Source: Apus apus (Eukaryota; Chordata; Aves; Apodiformes; Apodidae). From it: 64,000 nt of DNA. The position numbers and the translations under genes were made by a program. The stretch spans positions 154,118,858 to 154,182,857 of the forward strand of contig NC_067282.1 in assembly GCF_020740795.1 (NCBI RefSeq). Reading direction: 5' to 3'. This document shows, in pieces, positions 34,666-48,611 of this stretch; position 1 is the stretch's first letter; each line of letters starts with the position of its first letter. The notes below the pieces were generated by a model. The model saw only the letters and a program-made list of their open reading frames with translations. It ran no database searches and had not been told where the DNA came from.

Positions 34666-36845
34666 GAGAGACACTGACTCCCAGGAAATTATTTCTGAAG
34701 ATCTACATGAGGTTTGTGAAGAGCTGAGGCCAGACAAGAGGCTCAGTAACTATCTGCAGCTCCACGAATGACAGGGAGAGAGGGCAAATATGCCATGGGA
34801 GGAACAGGACTAAATTAAGAAGAAGAGGAGAAAACGTGAAAAATCTAGACAGCAAGATGTGTGTGGCTTTATAAGCATCTCAGGCTGGAGCAAGATGAGC
34901 ATCAATAAAAATGTGCCAAAGCAGCAGAGTGGGCTTGGGGTGGAGAATGTGGCAGTTCTGCTCTCACTTCTGCAGCTGCCTGAGCACAGTGGCTGGGGCA
35001 CGTGGGATCCCAGGGTGGGGGATGATGGTAAAGCCTCCCATCCTGTGGGCAGGAAAGGTGGGGAGAGCTGCTCTCCAGCCTCCCAGGCCCTGCCCTCACC
35101 CCTCTTAGAGGGATACTTCAGAGTCTAATAGTTGCTGCATGGAAAGATGTCCCTGATGTCCCCAGTGTTCCTGATATTCCCCCAAATGGGCCTTTCACTG
35201 ATAGACATCCATCTTGTGATGAGAGCCCATGGACACCCTGTGCTGTCACCTGCTGGTGCTTCCATTTGTCTTGCCCGTTGTTTTCTGCCCCCTTGCTGTG
35301 TTTTGGGTTGCACCATCAAGTCTTTTGTGGGCAGAGAATGATGATGCTCATGCCCTGGCTGGTGATGGACTTAAATGCAGGGTTGTGACTGCTGAGGCAA
35401 GGGCTGGAAATGCTGGGTGGCATCTGCCTTGCTGATTTTTGAAGCTTGCCAATATTTGTCACAACCAGTGAAGGTAATTGCAAATACAGAGAGAAAAATA
35501 AGCACTTGGCATCCACCAGCGATGAGTTTCTTCTCTACTGCCAGCAGCATGGAGAGCCCAGCAGTCTTGGGCCAGGTCTGAAATAGGTGGGAAATCTTCT
35601 GGCTGTTGTCCTCTTTAAGGATGGAGCAGCCAGTGTGGATTGAGCAGCTCACCCCAGCACCTCTGTGAAGGGGAGGCCACTGCACACTGAGCTGGGTGCT
35701 GAGAGAGGAGCTTGGCTGGAGTGTGCCTTCACCAGGGTCCTGCCTGGGGCATGGGAAGGGGGAACCAGACCTCGGGCAGAGCAAAGCTGGCTCAGGAGGC
35801 TGCTCCTTGCTGTGTGCCAGAGCTGCTGCTTTATCTCAGGCATGTTGCTGAGCACAGCACAGCCAGAAGCATCTCCTGATTTCTGCTTCCTTGGCAGGTA
35901 GGAGCCTGAGATGAGACCTTGGGCCCTTGGTTTTGGGTGGCACGGAGGATGCAGAGCACTAAGCTTTTGAAAAGATGGGAGCTCTCTTGCCCCAGTTTGC
36001 TCCACTGAAGTGAAGGCTGGAGCCCCCATTTCATGGGAGGTCTGACAGCTTGGGGCTGCTCTAAAGAAAATTATTTCCAACCCTTTATGTGAAGAAGAAA
36101 ACTCCAGACACTTGCACCATCCTGCAGCCTGAAAATGGTACGTGCATCAGGGATGCCTCGTACCAAAGGTCTCTTTGGAGGGTCAGGAGGTGTTTCAGCG
36201 TTGAGCTCACATTTAGGTGTTTAGCTGACATTTCTAGACCATCCTTCAGCCCTGAACAGGAGCTTGCTGGCTGCATGGTGCCAGTGGCCACCATGAGGGG
36301 CTCGCAGTGGGCAGCAGGACCAGCAGGAGAAGGAGCAGCCAGGACAGAGCAGCAGTGGGGAAACGTCACGCCTTGCCGAGCAGCGGAATTGCAAAGACAA
36401 AAAAAGCTCAGTCTTTAAAATTAGCAACACCTGAACAGCCCTTCTGCCATCTCCCACATCATCGCCAGAGACATCTCCCTGTTGCGCTAGCTTTACCTCA
36501 GGGGACAGATGCCCCTGGAAGCCCTGCTGCCTTTGCTGCCGCTCTCGTACCTCTCACCACCCCCGGGCCTTGTCATGTGGGGCTCGGTGGCTTTGGGTAT
36601 CAAAGGGGCTGGAGCCCCAAAAGCCCTGACAGCCTCCCCACCCACACAAGTGCCTGTGGGGCTCTGCTTTCATTAGCAAGACATGGGTTTCTAGTTCTCC
36701 TGCTCACAGAGAAAAGCCTTGCAAAGGTAAAATGAGTGTAGCCTGGAGGCTCAGGAGCCCTAGATGAATTAAGACAAGTCCCCAAATTTTGTCCTTTCCC
36801 CCCTCCCCCTTTTTTTTTGTTTTGTTTTGTGTTTCTGTGCTTTGT

Positions 36846-36847
<2 letters not shown>

Positions 36848-36877
<30 letters not shown>
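36848..36877. repeat. (GTT)10 microsatellite
   Basis: Ten pure GTT units inside a longer T/G-rich stretch from about 36810 to 36880. Confidence 0.93.
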
Positions 36878-36878
<1 letters not shown>

Positions 36879-39800
36879 TAATCTCACCATCTTCATGCCA
36901 GTTTTGGCTTTCCACAGGCCTGGCTCCTGCCTTGAGGTGCCTGTGGGTAGCACTGTGCTCCCTGGGTCCCCCAGAAACCTGCTGGTGGCCTGAGAGGACT
37001 TTGCAGTCTCCTCCTGCAGCAAAGATGCTTTCCCCATCCCAATCCCTGCATGTGGCAGGGGTCCTGGGCAGGCTGTGGCTCCTCACTCTCCATCCAGCTC
37101 ACACTGGGGGATCCACCCCATTTCCACATGTTTTGAGCCTCAACTCCTCTCTGGGACATCTCCCAGTGAGCTAGTCCCCCTCCCCTTGCCTCTTCCCCAG
37201 GGCAGCTGTGCCGCATGGCTCTGTGCAAGCGCAATGGGAGGACAGATCTGAGGAGACAGGAGGAAAACAGACTCCCTGAAATGTGATGGAGGCGACTGCC
37301 TGGTTCTGTCAGCCATCGCCCCCCCCGCACCCAGCTTGTCTCCTGCTGTTTTCCTCTCTCTCTGGATACAAGATGTCACAAGGATTAGGCCCAAATCTCT
37401 CCTGGGTGCTGCAGCTTGCCCCCTACTCATCTCCTGAGGTCACCTCAAAGGCTCGCTCTGTCCCCTCCAAACCCAGTGTCAGACACAAAAAAGGGAACTG
37501 CAGTGGAAATTGCACCCTCAAAACATCAGGTGTGGGCAGACATGGAGCTCCATTGTCACCCTTCATGAGCAAAACCATTTTAAATGTCCTGCCCTGATGA
37601 CCAGCATCGCTACTGGAAGAGGGATGCACTGGATGCAGGGCTGTGCCAGGACAGAGGGAGATGCTCAGGCAGAGCCCTAAAGCCTCCAAGGTTTCCTGCT
37701 GTTCCAAGGTGGAAGTGGAAAGTGTATCCAGATGCAAGCTTGTGAAAGGCGGTGCCCAGGCAGGCCCACCCAAGCCATGCTGGCATGGTGACCATGAGGT
37801 GTGCAAGAGCACGTGCAGAGAGCACAAGGACTTGTGACAGTGAGTGGCCCCATGTCCCAGGAAGATCACCATTGTTTTGGGGTCTTTGATGTCAAATGCT
37901 GTTATGGCCTCAATAGCAACAGATGAAAATCTTGTGGGGTCTCCTGGTGCACCTCATTCCCTTCCTGAAATGACTCAGTGGGACCATACTTGCCCATGAT
38001 TCCCTAGACCCAGCCCTGCTGCCCTGAATCCATGTGTCTAGGCACTCCAGATGGACAGAGTTTTCCTGTTGCCCCTTTCCCCATGCATCCATCTGCCCTG
38101 GCATGTTGCTGCTGCCACCATCAGGGTGACCACCTTCCTCTCTGCCATCCCTGGAGAGAGCCTGAGCTGTCCTGATGTGCAGTAGTGGGGCTGCCTTGCC
38201 ACTGGGCTTTTAATGAGGAGTTGGAGCTGAGGCTGCCCAAGGCAGGGTCTCCAGGTCCATGGCAGCACTTGGCCAGCATGGAGAGTGAGAGGATCTAGAA
38301 TCAGTGCTGCAGCTAAATGTGCTCCAAGACAGGCAGCAAGGGAGGAAGGGCTGTGGCATCTTTATTCCCTCTTGACCCATTTAAAGCAAGCACCGGTAAC
38401 TAAGGGCGCTGGCAGAAGGATAAAAATACCTGCCACATGTTCCCTAGGAGGCCAGGGACAGAAATAGGGGTGCCACCACCTTTTCAGAGAGTGTTTGGGG
38501 TCACCCAGAACTTTGCAATCCCACAGGTGGAGGCCCCCAGTGTCTCACAGCAACATGACCACATCGGGGTCTCCTCTGCTCAGAGCTTCCTGCCACACAC
38601 AGTCCCAGGAGCCAGCTCCTTTGTACCTGCCCTTTCCTTCCTTGGGGTTGCAGCAATCAGAAAATCTCTCACCCGAAGCAGTGGCTCTTCCTCACTGCCA
38701 ACAAAAGGAGTAAAGCATCACACCAAGATATGTTGCCTGAAAACCTCAACCACGTGGGTCACCAAAATGTCTGAGTCACTGCACTGCTCGCCCTGTTGGG
38801 GTCACATCCCTGCATGGGCTGCAGTGGCCAAAGGGACAGATCCTGGAGCCCTGCTCGCCTCCCTGGCCTGAGCTGCTCCAGGCACCATGTTGCCATCTCA
38901 CTGGAAAACACACCCAAATTTCTGGTTTGACAGCAGGGACCTGATGCTGCCTTCTCAGCCCCTCCATGCTGGCATACCTGAGAGCTTTTGCACTTGGAGA
39001 GGGCTCAGCACACTGATGTTTTGCCAGCAAGATGCTGGAGACCAGCAGCCGTGCCTGGTACCTGCTAGTTTATTTGCTCTTCTTCAGGTCACACAGCTGG
39101 CTGCTGCTTCATTCAGCCTTGGAAAACATTTTTTACAAGCAGCCACAAGATTGAATTAACCTGTTTCTTAGCCAACCAATAGGACTTAAACCAAACAAAC
39201 AGACTACAGCAGATACCCCAGCCACTTGAGTGCAGCTAGAAGTTCATGGTGGAGGAAGAACTCGTGCAGGGGGATGCTGTGGCCTTCAGACAGACTGCCC
39301 AAGCTCATGGATGGCAGCAGGTCTCCTCACATGCGGCAGTGCAAAGAGGTGTCATGGGGAGACATCAGCCACTTTCTCTTCCTGGTGGGTGCAGAGCCCA
39401 CTGGCCAGGTATGAGAGTGAGGGCTGGCGTGGGGGCTGGCCATGGTTGCCGAGCCCCCTGTGTTCACGAAGGCAGCATTCAGCCCTTGTGGGATTTGTTA
39501 ATAATTTGTCCACAAAAAACTGGAGGTTTGGGGCAAAGGGGCAAGTTACAAGCTCAGGGTCTCCCCCACTTTCCCGTTGTCACAAGTTCCCTGCCAGGAA
39601 TGGAGAAGGTTTGTAAAGCAGAGAGCAAACAAGTCTCCCCCTGCCTATGGCTTTCATGGACCTATCTACCTCCAAATTCTGTGTGAACATTATCAAGAGG
39701 CTGAATGTGGATGCAGAGGTTTACAGGCGCTGGCTGGTTGCACAGTGTGCTGAGCAGGCACCACCAGGAACCCAAACGTTGCCGTCCCTGAAGGACTCGC

Positions 39801-41394
39801 TCGCTTAATATATCCACCCAGATGTATAAGCAGACTTAAGCAATTTATAAGCAATGCCTTAATGGTAGTGAGGGTGTAAGTCAGTCTCCTGGAGTGTCAG
39901 AGTTATTGGGAGAAACAGTATATGCTGAAATAGGCAGTCCTGCTTACTAAATCTGTAATTCCTGCTCTGGCTATATTTTCATCTTTCTAATAATAAGCGC
40001 AAATATGGTAAGGATGAATCACAGGTTGCAGGCTTCAGGGTCTTTTTTCCCTCCTTTCTCTGCATATCCACCATGTGGGGTAGAGGGGCTGGCAGAAAAA
40101 AGGAACTCAGACGTGGGGGAGATCCTGTCCCAAACAAGTCTAAACCCATCCCCTCGCACCTCTGCGTGCTGTCAATCCCGGCCGACAGCCAGCGGTCCCT
40201 CCTGTTCCAATTGCCTCCACCATTTCACCCCACCAGCATAACACTCCTGCCTGGGGATGTTTCCTTCCCAGGACACTCCGGGACAGTTCTCACATCAGCA
40301 GACCTGCCCCATCCCTGTCTGCTTTCCAGTACTTGTACATCCCCACATCTGGAGTTGCCTGCTGGGATTTTTGCTTGCTTTGTTGCAAGGACCTTTAGCA
40401 AATGTTAATGATTTCCATTCGCTGGAGAGCTCTTCGGCTGATCTGCCAGAACACATTTCACACGCTTCTCCTAGGATGATGCCCTTTGCTTTTCCCAGCG
40501 CTGGAGCTGAAGCGGAGCCCGGCACGCCGGCGGCAGGCGCAGGGAGCAGCTCGACGGCTGCATGCGGCTCCGGGGGCGGCGGAGCCAGGGGTTAAGCGCT
40601 GCCCAAGTGAACATTTGCTGCCCTGTGGCTCCAGGGGCAGAGGATGGGAGAGGTGGGAGGACTGGGAAGTGCAGATCCAAAGGAGCTGTAGGGTGACAGC
40701 AGGGGTCTGTGCTGGACTTGGCGGATGCCCTCAGCGGGTAGAGGAGGGTGAGTCGGAGTGTCGCTTGAAGGAGGACAGTTTGCAACACTTCCCCTTCCAT
40801 GGTGCACAAAATTTAGGCATGAGGATTTCAGCTGTGGATGGCACTGGATTTGGGCAAGGGATGAGCTAAAGATAAGTTGCTCTTAACGCTTCCCAAGCCA
40901 GTGGTCATGCCCCCAGATTCTCTCTACTGGAGCCCACCCATCCTGATCTTTACACACTCCCAGCACAGCCTTTAGCCATCTCCTGCATTGCCACTGCCAC
41001 CCTCTGGGCCTGGAGCAGGGATACGGGATGTGCCCCAGCAGGTCCCTGTGGCTGAAGGATCAGAGAGGCCTGGCCATGCTGTCAGAGGCAGCAAATAGAA
41101 GGGTCACACAGAAAGTGATCCCCAGGGACAAGGGGGGTCTCACCTGAGCATGGGGTCAGTGCCCAAAGTTGGTTGTAGCAGATATGCGCTCTCACAGGGA
41201 GGCGGTGTTTAGGGGACCCTTTTGCTGCTGCCTCCCATGGCCATTGGGTATTGAAGCTGGGATGGGGCTTGGGTGAGCAGGGAACCCCCTAGGGGGCTGG
41301 GTCAGCAGGGCTCCCAGGGAACTGGCCTGGCACACAATCCCCTCACCTGGAAAGGGGGTCCAGTGGTGCCCTGGCACAATGTGCCCATGCACAT

Positions 41395-41660
41395 GGGCAT
41401 CCCCCTGCACCATCTGCACCTGCTGCATCCCCTTGATCCCCTGCACCCTTCATCTCTCCCCACATCCCCTTCCATCTCCTGCATGCCTGCATCCATTACA
41501 TCCCCCTGCATGCCCTGTCTGCCACCTCCTACCATATCCCTCACATTCCCCTTCATCCCCCTGGATCCCCTGATCCCCTGCATCCTTTCATCCCCCACAT
41601 CCCACCACAGCCTCTATATTCCCCCAACATCCTCCGCATTCCCACATTCCCCCACCCCAG
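41395..41660. repeat. Degenerate catcccc/ctgcatcc pyrimidine-rich repeat
   Basis: About 265 bases built from variants of catccccctgcacc and catcccct. The plus strand is strongly pyrimidine-rich, with As marking a period of roughly 8-12 bases. It is probably an old minisatellite. Confidence 0.7.
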
Positions 41661-41944
41661 ATGTTTGTGTGGCTCCACGTTACAAAGAGCTTGCAATTAT
41701 CCCCCAACCGCAGTTAACAGGGATGTTCAGGGTTTACCCTCCACTGGCAGGACTTCCCCCAAATATCTCTGTTGGGAAATGCCACAGAGGAATCCAGATT
41801 CAGCCCTGCCACTGGCTCTCCCCAGCCAGTACCAGCAGAGAGCAGCTAGTCATGACTATCATCTCTGTGGTTAGAGCTGATAAAATACATCTTAAATGAC
41901 TCACCGGGGAAATTTTTTTATTTTTTTTTAAATAACTCACGGTG

Positions 41945-41958
41945 TCACTAGAGGGCAT
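41945..41958 (+). promoter_or_regulatory. CTCF-like site
   Basis: TCACTAGAGGGCAT fits the CTCF core CCASYAGRKGGCRS at 12 of 14 positions. It lies in an AT-rich block (41840-42120) between SHISA8 and TNFRSF13C. Prediction from motif only. Confidence 0.35.
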
Positions 41959-44900
41959 GAAGTTTGCTTCACTGAGTTTGTTTCCCCGTTTCCTTGCAAA
42001 GATAAATAATTGAGGAGCTGAATAGCAAACCAGAAACCCGGAGAGACTGTTACCGGGAATACTCTCTGGGAAACGTGCCACTCCAGCAGTATTTATAGAT
42101 TTCATTTTTATATTAGCGATGGAGGGTGGGAGGAGCAGAGCAAGAGGGAATTTGGCAGGAGGGAGTTGAGGGGAGCAGACCTGGAGGGCTGGGACTGTGG
42201 GGGGAGGGCCTGTGGGGGGCTTGGGTGGGGAGTGACAGGTTTCTCCTTCCCCACCATCCCAATTCGCTGCTCCAGCCCTTTCTGCTCCCTCACAACAGGA
42301 TCAAAACGAGGGCAATGGTGACCCTGAGGTGCCAGAAAGGGTGACTGGCCATGGCCACCCATCCTTTGCCCCTGCTCCAGGGAAAGGGACTGGGCCCCTG
42401 CTGCAAGGGCTGTGGTCCTTGGTGGACACCCCTGGGAGTGCTCACCACGCCTCACCCCTGGGGATGCTCACCGAGAAGGCAAACCTTAGCTAGGGAAAAC
42501 AGCATTAAAAACAAAACAAAACCAAACAAAACACACACAAAAAAATGCCCCACAAAACAAACCTATTCAAGTACTTGAATTTACCCAATACCCAAATTTA
42601 CCAGTGCTGCATTTAAATTACCTATTTTAAATTACCCTGATTCCACGAAGGAACTAACAGCTTTATAAACTCTTTCCAAAAATTATTATCAAAGAATCAC
42701 AGGATTTTTAAGGAGGAAAAAGCAGCAGCTCTTTTGCATGTCACCTCCACCATAAACCTCTATTTAAATTGCCACCCTGAGCTCAGTCTCGGCCACAGCT
42801 TTTGGCTGCAGGTGCCTGATTCCCAGAGTTTGGCTGCTCCGCAAAGCGCAGGCACTTCTCAAATCAGGAAGCAGCATCTGGGTAGGGGACCCAGTCAGAC
42901 TGCAACCCCTGCAGGGAAGGAAACGAGAAAGACATCTGCATCATTGAAACCTTTCAGGATGGGGGTGGGAAAGGATGGGGGAATCTCCTGAAAAATCCCA
43001 CCTGCTCTTCCCTGCCTGCAGCCCTCCTTCCCAACACGCCTGCTGTGGCTGTCACCCAAGCCCCCGCGCTGGCCCATCGATCCGGGCTCAGAATAGCTCC
43101 TGCCAGCAGCCGGCGAGCTGCGGCTGCCCGACACTGGAGCTGCCGACACTGGATGAAGGACATGGGGCCTCACTCCCATAGCACCCCGCTGCTGGTGACC
43201 CCCCCTTCCTCCTGCACCCCCCCCAGCTGCACCCCAGGCTCCCAGCAGAGCCCCACGCTGGGAAATGTGAGAGGAAAAAGGGGAATAAGGTAAAGCAGGT
43301 GGAAGAGGGAAGGAGGCAATGGGGGCTTGTAGCAGGCTGGGCTGTTCCATGTGCTCTGGCTTCATCCATGGCCACCCTGCTGCCCAGCTGACCCCTTTTG
43401 GGGGTCTTCCACATGTCATGTCCACTTCCACAGACCTTTGGGAATGGTATGGTGGGGCAGCCAAGCTCCGAGCAGGAGGGGAGCTCTGCATCTCTCAGAG
43501 GTGCCCCCAGCAGTGAGAGGTCAGTCCCTGCCATGGCAGCACCTTTGAAAGGAGCACAGAGGCTCTCCCTGTGCAACCTGCCTGTTGCCACTGATCACTT
43601 AAGGTGTCAGACGTGGTTTGTGTCACTTGGCAGGGACATCCCCACCATTGCTAGCTACAACAGGGATGAAGAGTAGGTTTAAAACAATCTGACTTGCTGT
43701 GGGAGGGGGAAAAAGTCACCCTCCAAAAGCCCAGGGGACATACAGGTTTGCCTTATGCCTGCCTTGGGGCCTCCTCTTGGAGCATCCCTGGAGCAGATTT
43801 AGGCTGTTGCCATGGCATGGGGCTGAGCATCCTCCTCCCTGAGGCAGAGCATCCTTCCTGCCCAACATGTCCCCGTCCCTTTGTCCCTGGGCTGTGACAG
43901 GTGTGAAGGCCTGGGCATACAGATCATTTGGGACAGCTGCCGGGGGCAGCAGGGGGGTTTCCCTCACACTCCCCACACCAACCCCCCGAGCCCTGAGTGC
44001 TCTCACAGCCCAACAGGTGGCTCTGGAGGCAGGTGACACTATCCTGGAGCTTGGGGAAGGAGTGGAGTGATGGGTTTGAAGGGGTTCGGCTGCCTGTGGG
44101 GTTTCTCCAGGGTTGAGAAGCTGAGGGCATCACAGTCCCAGCCTGACCTCATTGGTCCCTGATGTTGGGTTTTGGGTGCTCCCCGGCAAACCCCAGGGTT
44201 GGTGGCCCTGCTCCATGATGCAGCGGAAAGCCTGGGGTTGTCCCTTCACCTCCCAAAACCAAGGCAGCTCTTTCAGCCAGGGGAACTGCTGCCCTCTCCC
44301 TGCAGCCCCTCGGTGTGGTTTTTTGATGTCTCCTCCCTCCCCACCCCTTAATCCCCTGGGAAACAACTCACTGAGCACAGCCAGCAAAGCGGGAAGCAGT
44401 GGAGGTGGCCCCAGGGGAGAGCATTGGCCCACGAAGGCAGCGAGGAAACCACCTCTGTGCTGGGCACCCGGGTGGGCACTGTGCCCCCTCCCACCGCTCC
44501 CTAAAACACCTGGAGATGGAGGCGGGCATGAAGAAGGCAGCTAGTGCCACATCTCAGCATCTTCCTGGCGTGGACCAAAGCGATCCTGACACTTAAGCAA
44601 AGGAAACGGAGCTTGATCGAAGCCAAGTGGTGGTTCTTTTTTTTTCTTCTTTTTAATCTTTCCTTAAGTGCGAACACCATCTGGCTCCCCCAACATCGTC
44701 AGCGCTTCCAGTCCCCAGGCAGCTTCGCTCTTCCTAATTACTGTCATTAGGCAGTGGGTAGTGATTAGGGAGGGATGCTGATGAGCTGCATCAGGAAGGC
44801 TGTGGTGCCCCAACAGCCTTGTGCAGGGGACCGGGCGACCGCTTCTCCCCAGCCAGGGGCCTTTTCCAGCTGGGAAGCTTGGTGGGTAGCCAGGTAATGT

Positions 44901-47900
44901 CTTTTCTGTAGAGGTTGGCAGGGGAGGGAGATGCAGGCTGACAGGTTCGAGTTCTGGGGCATTCCTGAGGAGGTCTGGCTCTGCTGGGGATGGGCTGCTC
45001 CAGGGAGTGGGGTGATGGTAGAGGTGCTCAGTGCTGCTGAGGTTCAGGGAAGGAAAAATAGCCCACTGCATCCCACTCTGCCTCTAATTGTCCTGCCACT
45101 CCAGGTCTGTTCTATCCACAGGTGTACAAGCACACCAATGACCACTTCTCCTGAGCAGCTCAGATGCAGTGTTGATGGGCTCCGTGGCTGGACTCACAAG
45201 CAGCCATTTCTCCTGGGCAGCCCTGAGGCCACAGTGATGGGCTGTATGGCCTGATGGAGTCAGGCCCAGCTGTCACCCTTCTGTCTGGCCAAAACAGGGC
45301 TGGCCAGCAGCCTCTCCTTGCTGCATTTGGGCATTCCTCCTCCTATGCAGCTCCCCTGCAGCCATGCAAGCTGGCATGCGGTGTCAGTGCCACCTCGTGG
45401 CTGGCACCCCGGGCTTGCTGGCCTCTTATCATCACCCATGGCCTCCCGCGAGTGTCCCCTGGGGACTGCCTGGCCACCAACGTGTCCCACTGCCATGGGT
45501 GATGGGGTGGCTACACAGCTCTGGTCTTTTTGCAGCAAGTGAGGTGGGATCAGAGGCTGCGCCCAGAGATGAGTTGTCCCTCTTGGAGACTGGCCATCGG
45601 AGTATTGCTTGGTACATGTGATAAAGTGGTGCCTGCCTTACTCTGCCTGCCCTGCCCTCTGTCAAGGTCCAGCACCACAGAAAGCCCATGAAGGGACAAG
45701 CTGGATTTGGGGGGGTCCTTTGGGCTAGAGTAGCTGGACCCCTGGGGTGAGCTATCAGAAAACTGGTGTGTGGATCAGCGATGGGAGAAGAGAGGAGAAA
45801 GTGAGGGAGAAGGGTCCAAGCAAGGAGGCTGGAGGAGGAAAGTCAAGCACTTTGGAGGCTGAGGAGCCTGTGGGATTGAGGAGGGTTTGTCAGATGTGAA
45901 TGCTGGCTGCAGGGCAAGACCCTCAGCCAGGGTACTCCCTGTGCGACCCTGCTCTGTTGGCCAGGGATGAAAACCACTCCCCAACACTAGGGACACCAAG
46001 TCTGTCATCTTTTCTCACTGGCATCACTGGTGGGACTTGAAGGCGCTCAAACACCTCCGTGACCTCCCTCATAGCGGGGTCAGTGGGGTTGAAATGGCTA
46101 GGGAAATGCCTGAGAAGGTTCTGCAGCAAGGAGGGTTTTAGTCCCAGGTCCTTCCTCTTGCCCCGGGGTTTCCTCAGGCTTTCCCCTGGCTCTCTCCAAA
46201 ACCCCACACCCCAGTGGCCAGCTGAAGTCTGGTCTCACCAGCATTTCTTGGAAGTTGTGCAGGCAGTGAGGCAGACACTGGGCTGGGGAGGAAGTACAGC
46301 TCCTGCCTCGCAGGGGGAACTGAGAAACTGCTGTGGAAAGTCAAAGAGGGGCAACACCCCCCAGAAAAACCACTTGCCCTGCTCCCCATCCTGTCAGCCA
46401 GCTGTTGAGGAGGCCGTGGGAGCTATGGATGTGGCCAGGCTTGGCTGGTCCCATGCCAAGCAGGCAGCTGTGCTACAGGGGCCGTGCCTGGTGAAGCCAG
46501 AGCAGAGGGAGCCTCTCAAACTCAAGGTCCTGCTGTATCCCCAGGACCACCGTGGTGAAGACCCCTGACACCAGGGGAATAGGAACCCCATTCAGACCCC
46601 TGAGCCTGAACTGGCAACAGGTTCGATTTATTGTTTCATTTTTACAACTGTATTTTTTTTGTCTCTCTGCTCTCCGTGCAGAGAAGACAGACAACAGAGA
46701 AACATGCACAATGGGGTTTCAAACCTGTCCCAGGCTAGGCAGGAGTGGGGCACTGCCCCACCATGCTGGCAGACAGGCAGGCAGGATGTGGGGAAGAGAC
46801 CCTGCATGCCATAACAGAGAGGGGATCTGAGGGGCACTCACAGGCTGAGGAATCCAATGTGGATCGAAATACCACTTTTGAGAACTGCGGGTGCCAGCGG
46901 TGTCCTGTGGAGGAGACGCTTGGCTGAAGCTCTAGCAGAAATGAGAGCAGAAGCCCTTACCTGAGCAGAAAGAGGGGCTTTTTCAACAGGACTCATTAGG
47001 CAGTTTCTTTTGCAAATGCCATGCCAGTCACGGAGGGCAGTGTATTTGCAGGGCTGAGCTGCAGTGATCTCTTGAGTGAGAAGAGGGAGAAGAGCCCAAC
47101 AGTCCTTCTTCCTTTCCATCTCACCTCCACCTCCCACGAAGCATGTTACTCTACCTCCCATGAGCACCAAAATGTCCTGCCTTCAGCTCACTTGTCCACT
47201 CCAGATGCACAAAGGATGCTCAAAGTCACTTCACAGGGCCAAGTGCGGAGCATGAGGGTGAGAAGATGCTGGATTCAAGCCCCAGGGATGCCCCTCCTGA
47301 TATGGGCAGCATGGCTGCTGAAGATAACGGGGAGCCCAGCGCTGGAGCCTCCACAGCTCCTGCCAGTGAGTCACAGATGCCCAGAGCCCCAGGGGACAGT
47401 TGCTGGGTACATGGACCAACCCCTTCACCATCCTCATCTCTGAGACTAAGACAGGGACCCATCCCATCCTGGGTCAGACAGAGCCTCAGGCTCACCTCTG
47501 CCAGGGTGTTTAGGTCTGGAGTAGGAGTTGTGAAGAATTTGGGCTTTGGCACCTGCAGCAGCTCCTGTGATTCCCCTTATGGGACGGATGCCTAAAGCTT
47601 GGCTCCAGATCCACGTCAGGGGTGAAGAGGGAGAGCCACCCTTTAACAGCAGCATCTGGTCGTGCAGCTGCAGCGAGCACTCAGGCTTGGGCAGGGGGCC
47701 ACCGCCCTGTCATCAGAGGGACCAGCTGGGGACTCTGCCACAAGCTGTGGCCCTCAATGGCCACCACTGCTCGCTCCCTGAAGCCTCCTGGGCAAGGAGG
47801 CCACCTTGTCAAAGAAAAAGCTTACCCAGGCTGCTACCAAGATGGGACTTCACGCAAATAACCACCCACCCTGGGCACTTCTAATTGCCTAACTGGCCCC

Positions 47901-48609
47901 TCTGATACCAGCAATGTTTCTTGTCCAAGACATTGGGCACGTTCTCTTCAGCTAGGGGGATCACCTGCTGTAATTATTTGGGAACAGCAATCCTGCACTA
48001 ATGAGTCGGGTTCCAAAGCAGAGCCCTTCCTGCTCAGTAAAGCCACTTGCGGGTGGGTGAACAAGACCATCTCCGGTGAGATGCCTTGGACGGGCACTGC
48101 CCCTGGCCAGCTCTGGTGCACAGGCAAAGCCTTGAAGACACTCACATAAATTAAGTCATCCCGCCTACGCTCGCATCACTCCCTGCCTGGTTCTGTGCGG
48201 CGTGGAAACATCCATCACCGGGAGCCCTGTCATCCCAAGTGACAAGCAGTGTTTCTGCAGCCACTGTGAGCTGAAGTGATGGTTGTCTGGGGCTGTAATA
48301 ACAAGCTCATGGAGCTCCTCTAGACCAGCAGTCTCTGTTGCCTGCCCCTGGTCCTCCCTGACTCCAGTAATGGTAGGTCAGAGCAGACAGATTATTTTTC
48401 CCTCTTCCCTCCCTTTCTCCCTGCTTGAGAAGACAGACTCATCTGCCATCCCCAGGGTACCTGATGGCAGAAGGGGCTCCCACGAGTGTCTGTGGAGGCC
48501 TGCCACCATGTGAGAGTGCCCAGAGGGAGGAGAGACCTGGATATTATGGAGTGCAGAAGACGGGGGAGGAAAGACTGTGAATGGAGCAGATGCCGGATGC
48601 GCCTTGCTC
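41959..48609. other. Intergenic DNA, no gene recognised
   Basis: Contains an AAAAC-rich tract (42508-42566), an AT-rich patch (42570-42720) and otherwise GC-moderate DNA with only short random frames. I see nothing that looks like an exon of a known family. Confidence 0.55.
42508..42566. repeat. AAAAC-rich simple repeat
   Basis: Units of aaaac, aaacc and acac in a run of about 60 bases. Confidence 0.75.
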
Positions 48610-48611
48610 TG

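Larger units (their letters stand above)
32401..41394. other. Intergenic DNA, no gene recognised
   Basis: Nine kilobases with no recognisable exon. It holds the GAAGA microsatellite (34512-34665), a GTT repeat (36848-36877), an AT-rich block at 39790-40020 (cttaatatatccaccc, taataataagcgcaaatat) that may be conserved noncoding DNA, and a 120-base GC-rich patch at 40495-40605. Confidence 0.6.

Noticed and set aside
34388-34771. Plus-strand frames rich in repeating EEKRR
   Set aside because: Translation of the GAAGA microsatellite; not a gene.
44940-44960. ggttcgagttc as a tRNA B box
   Set aside because: No A box or cloverleaf can be drawn around it.
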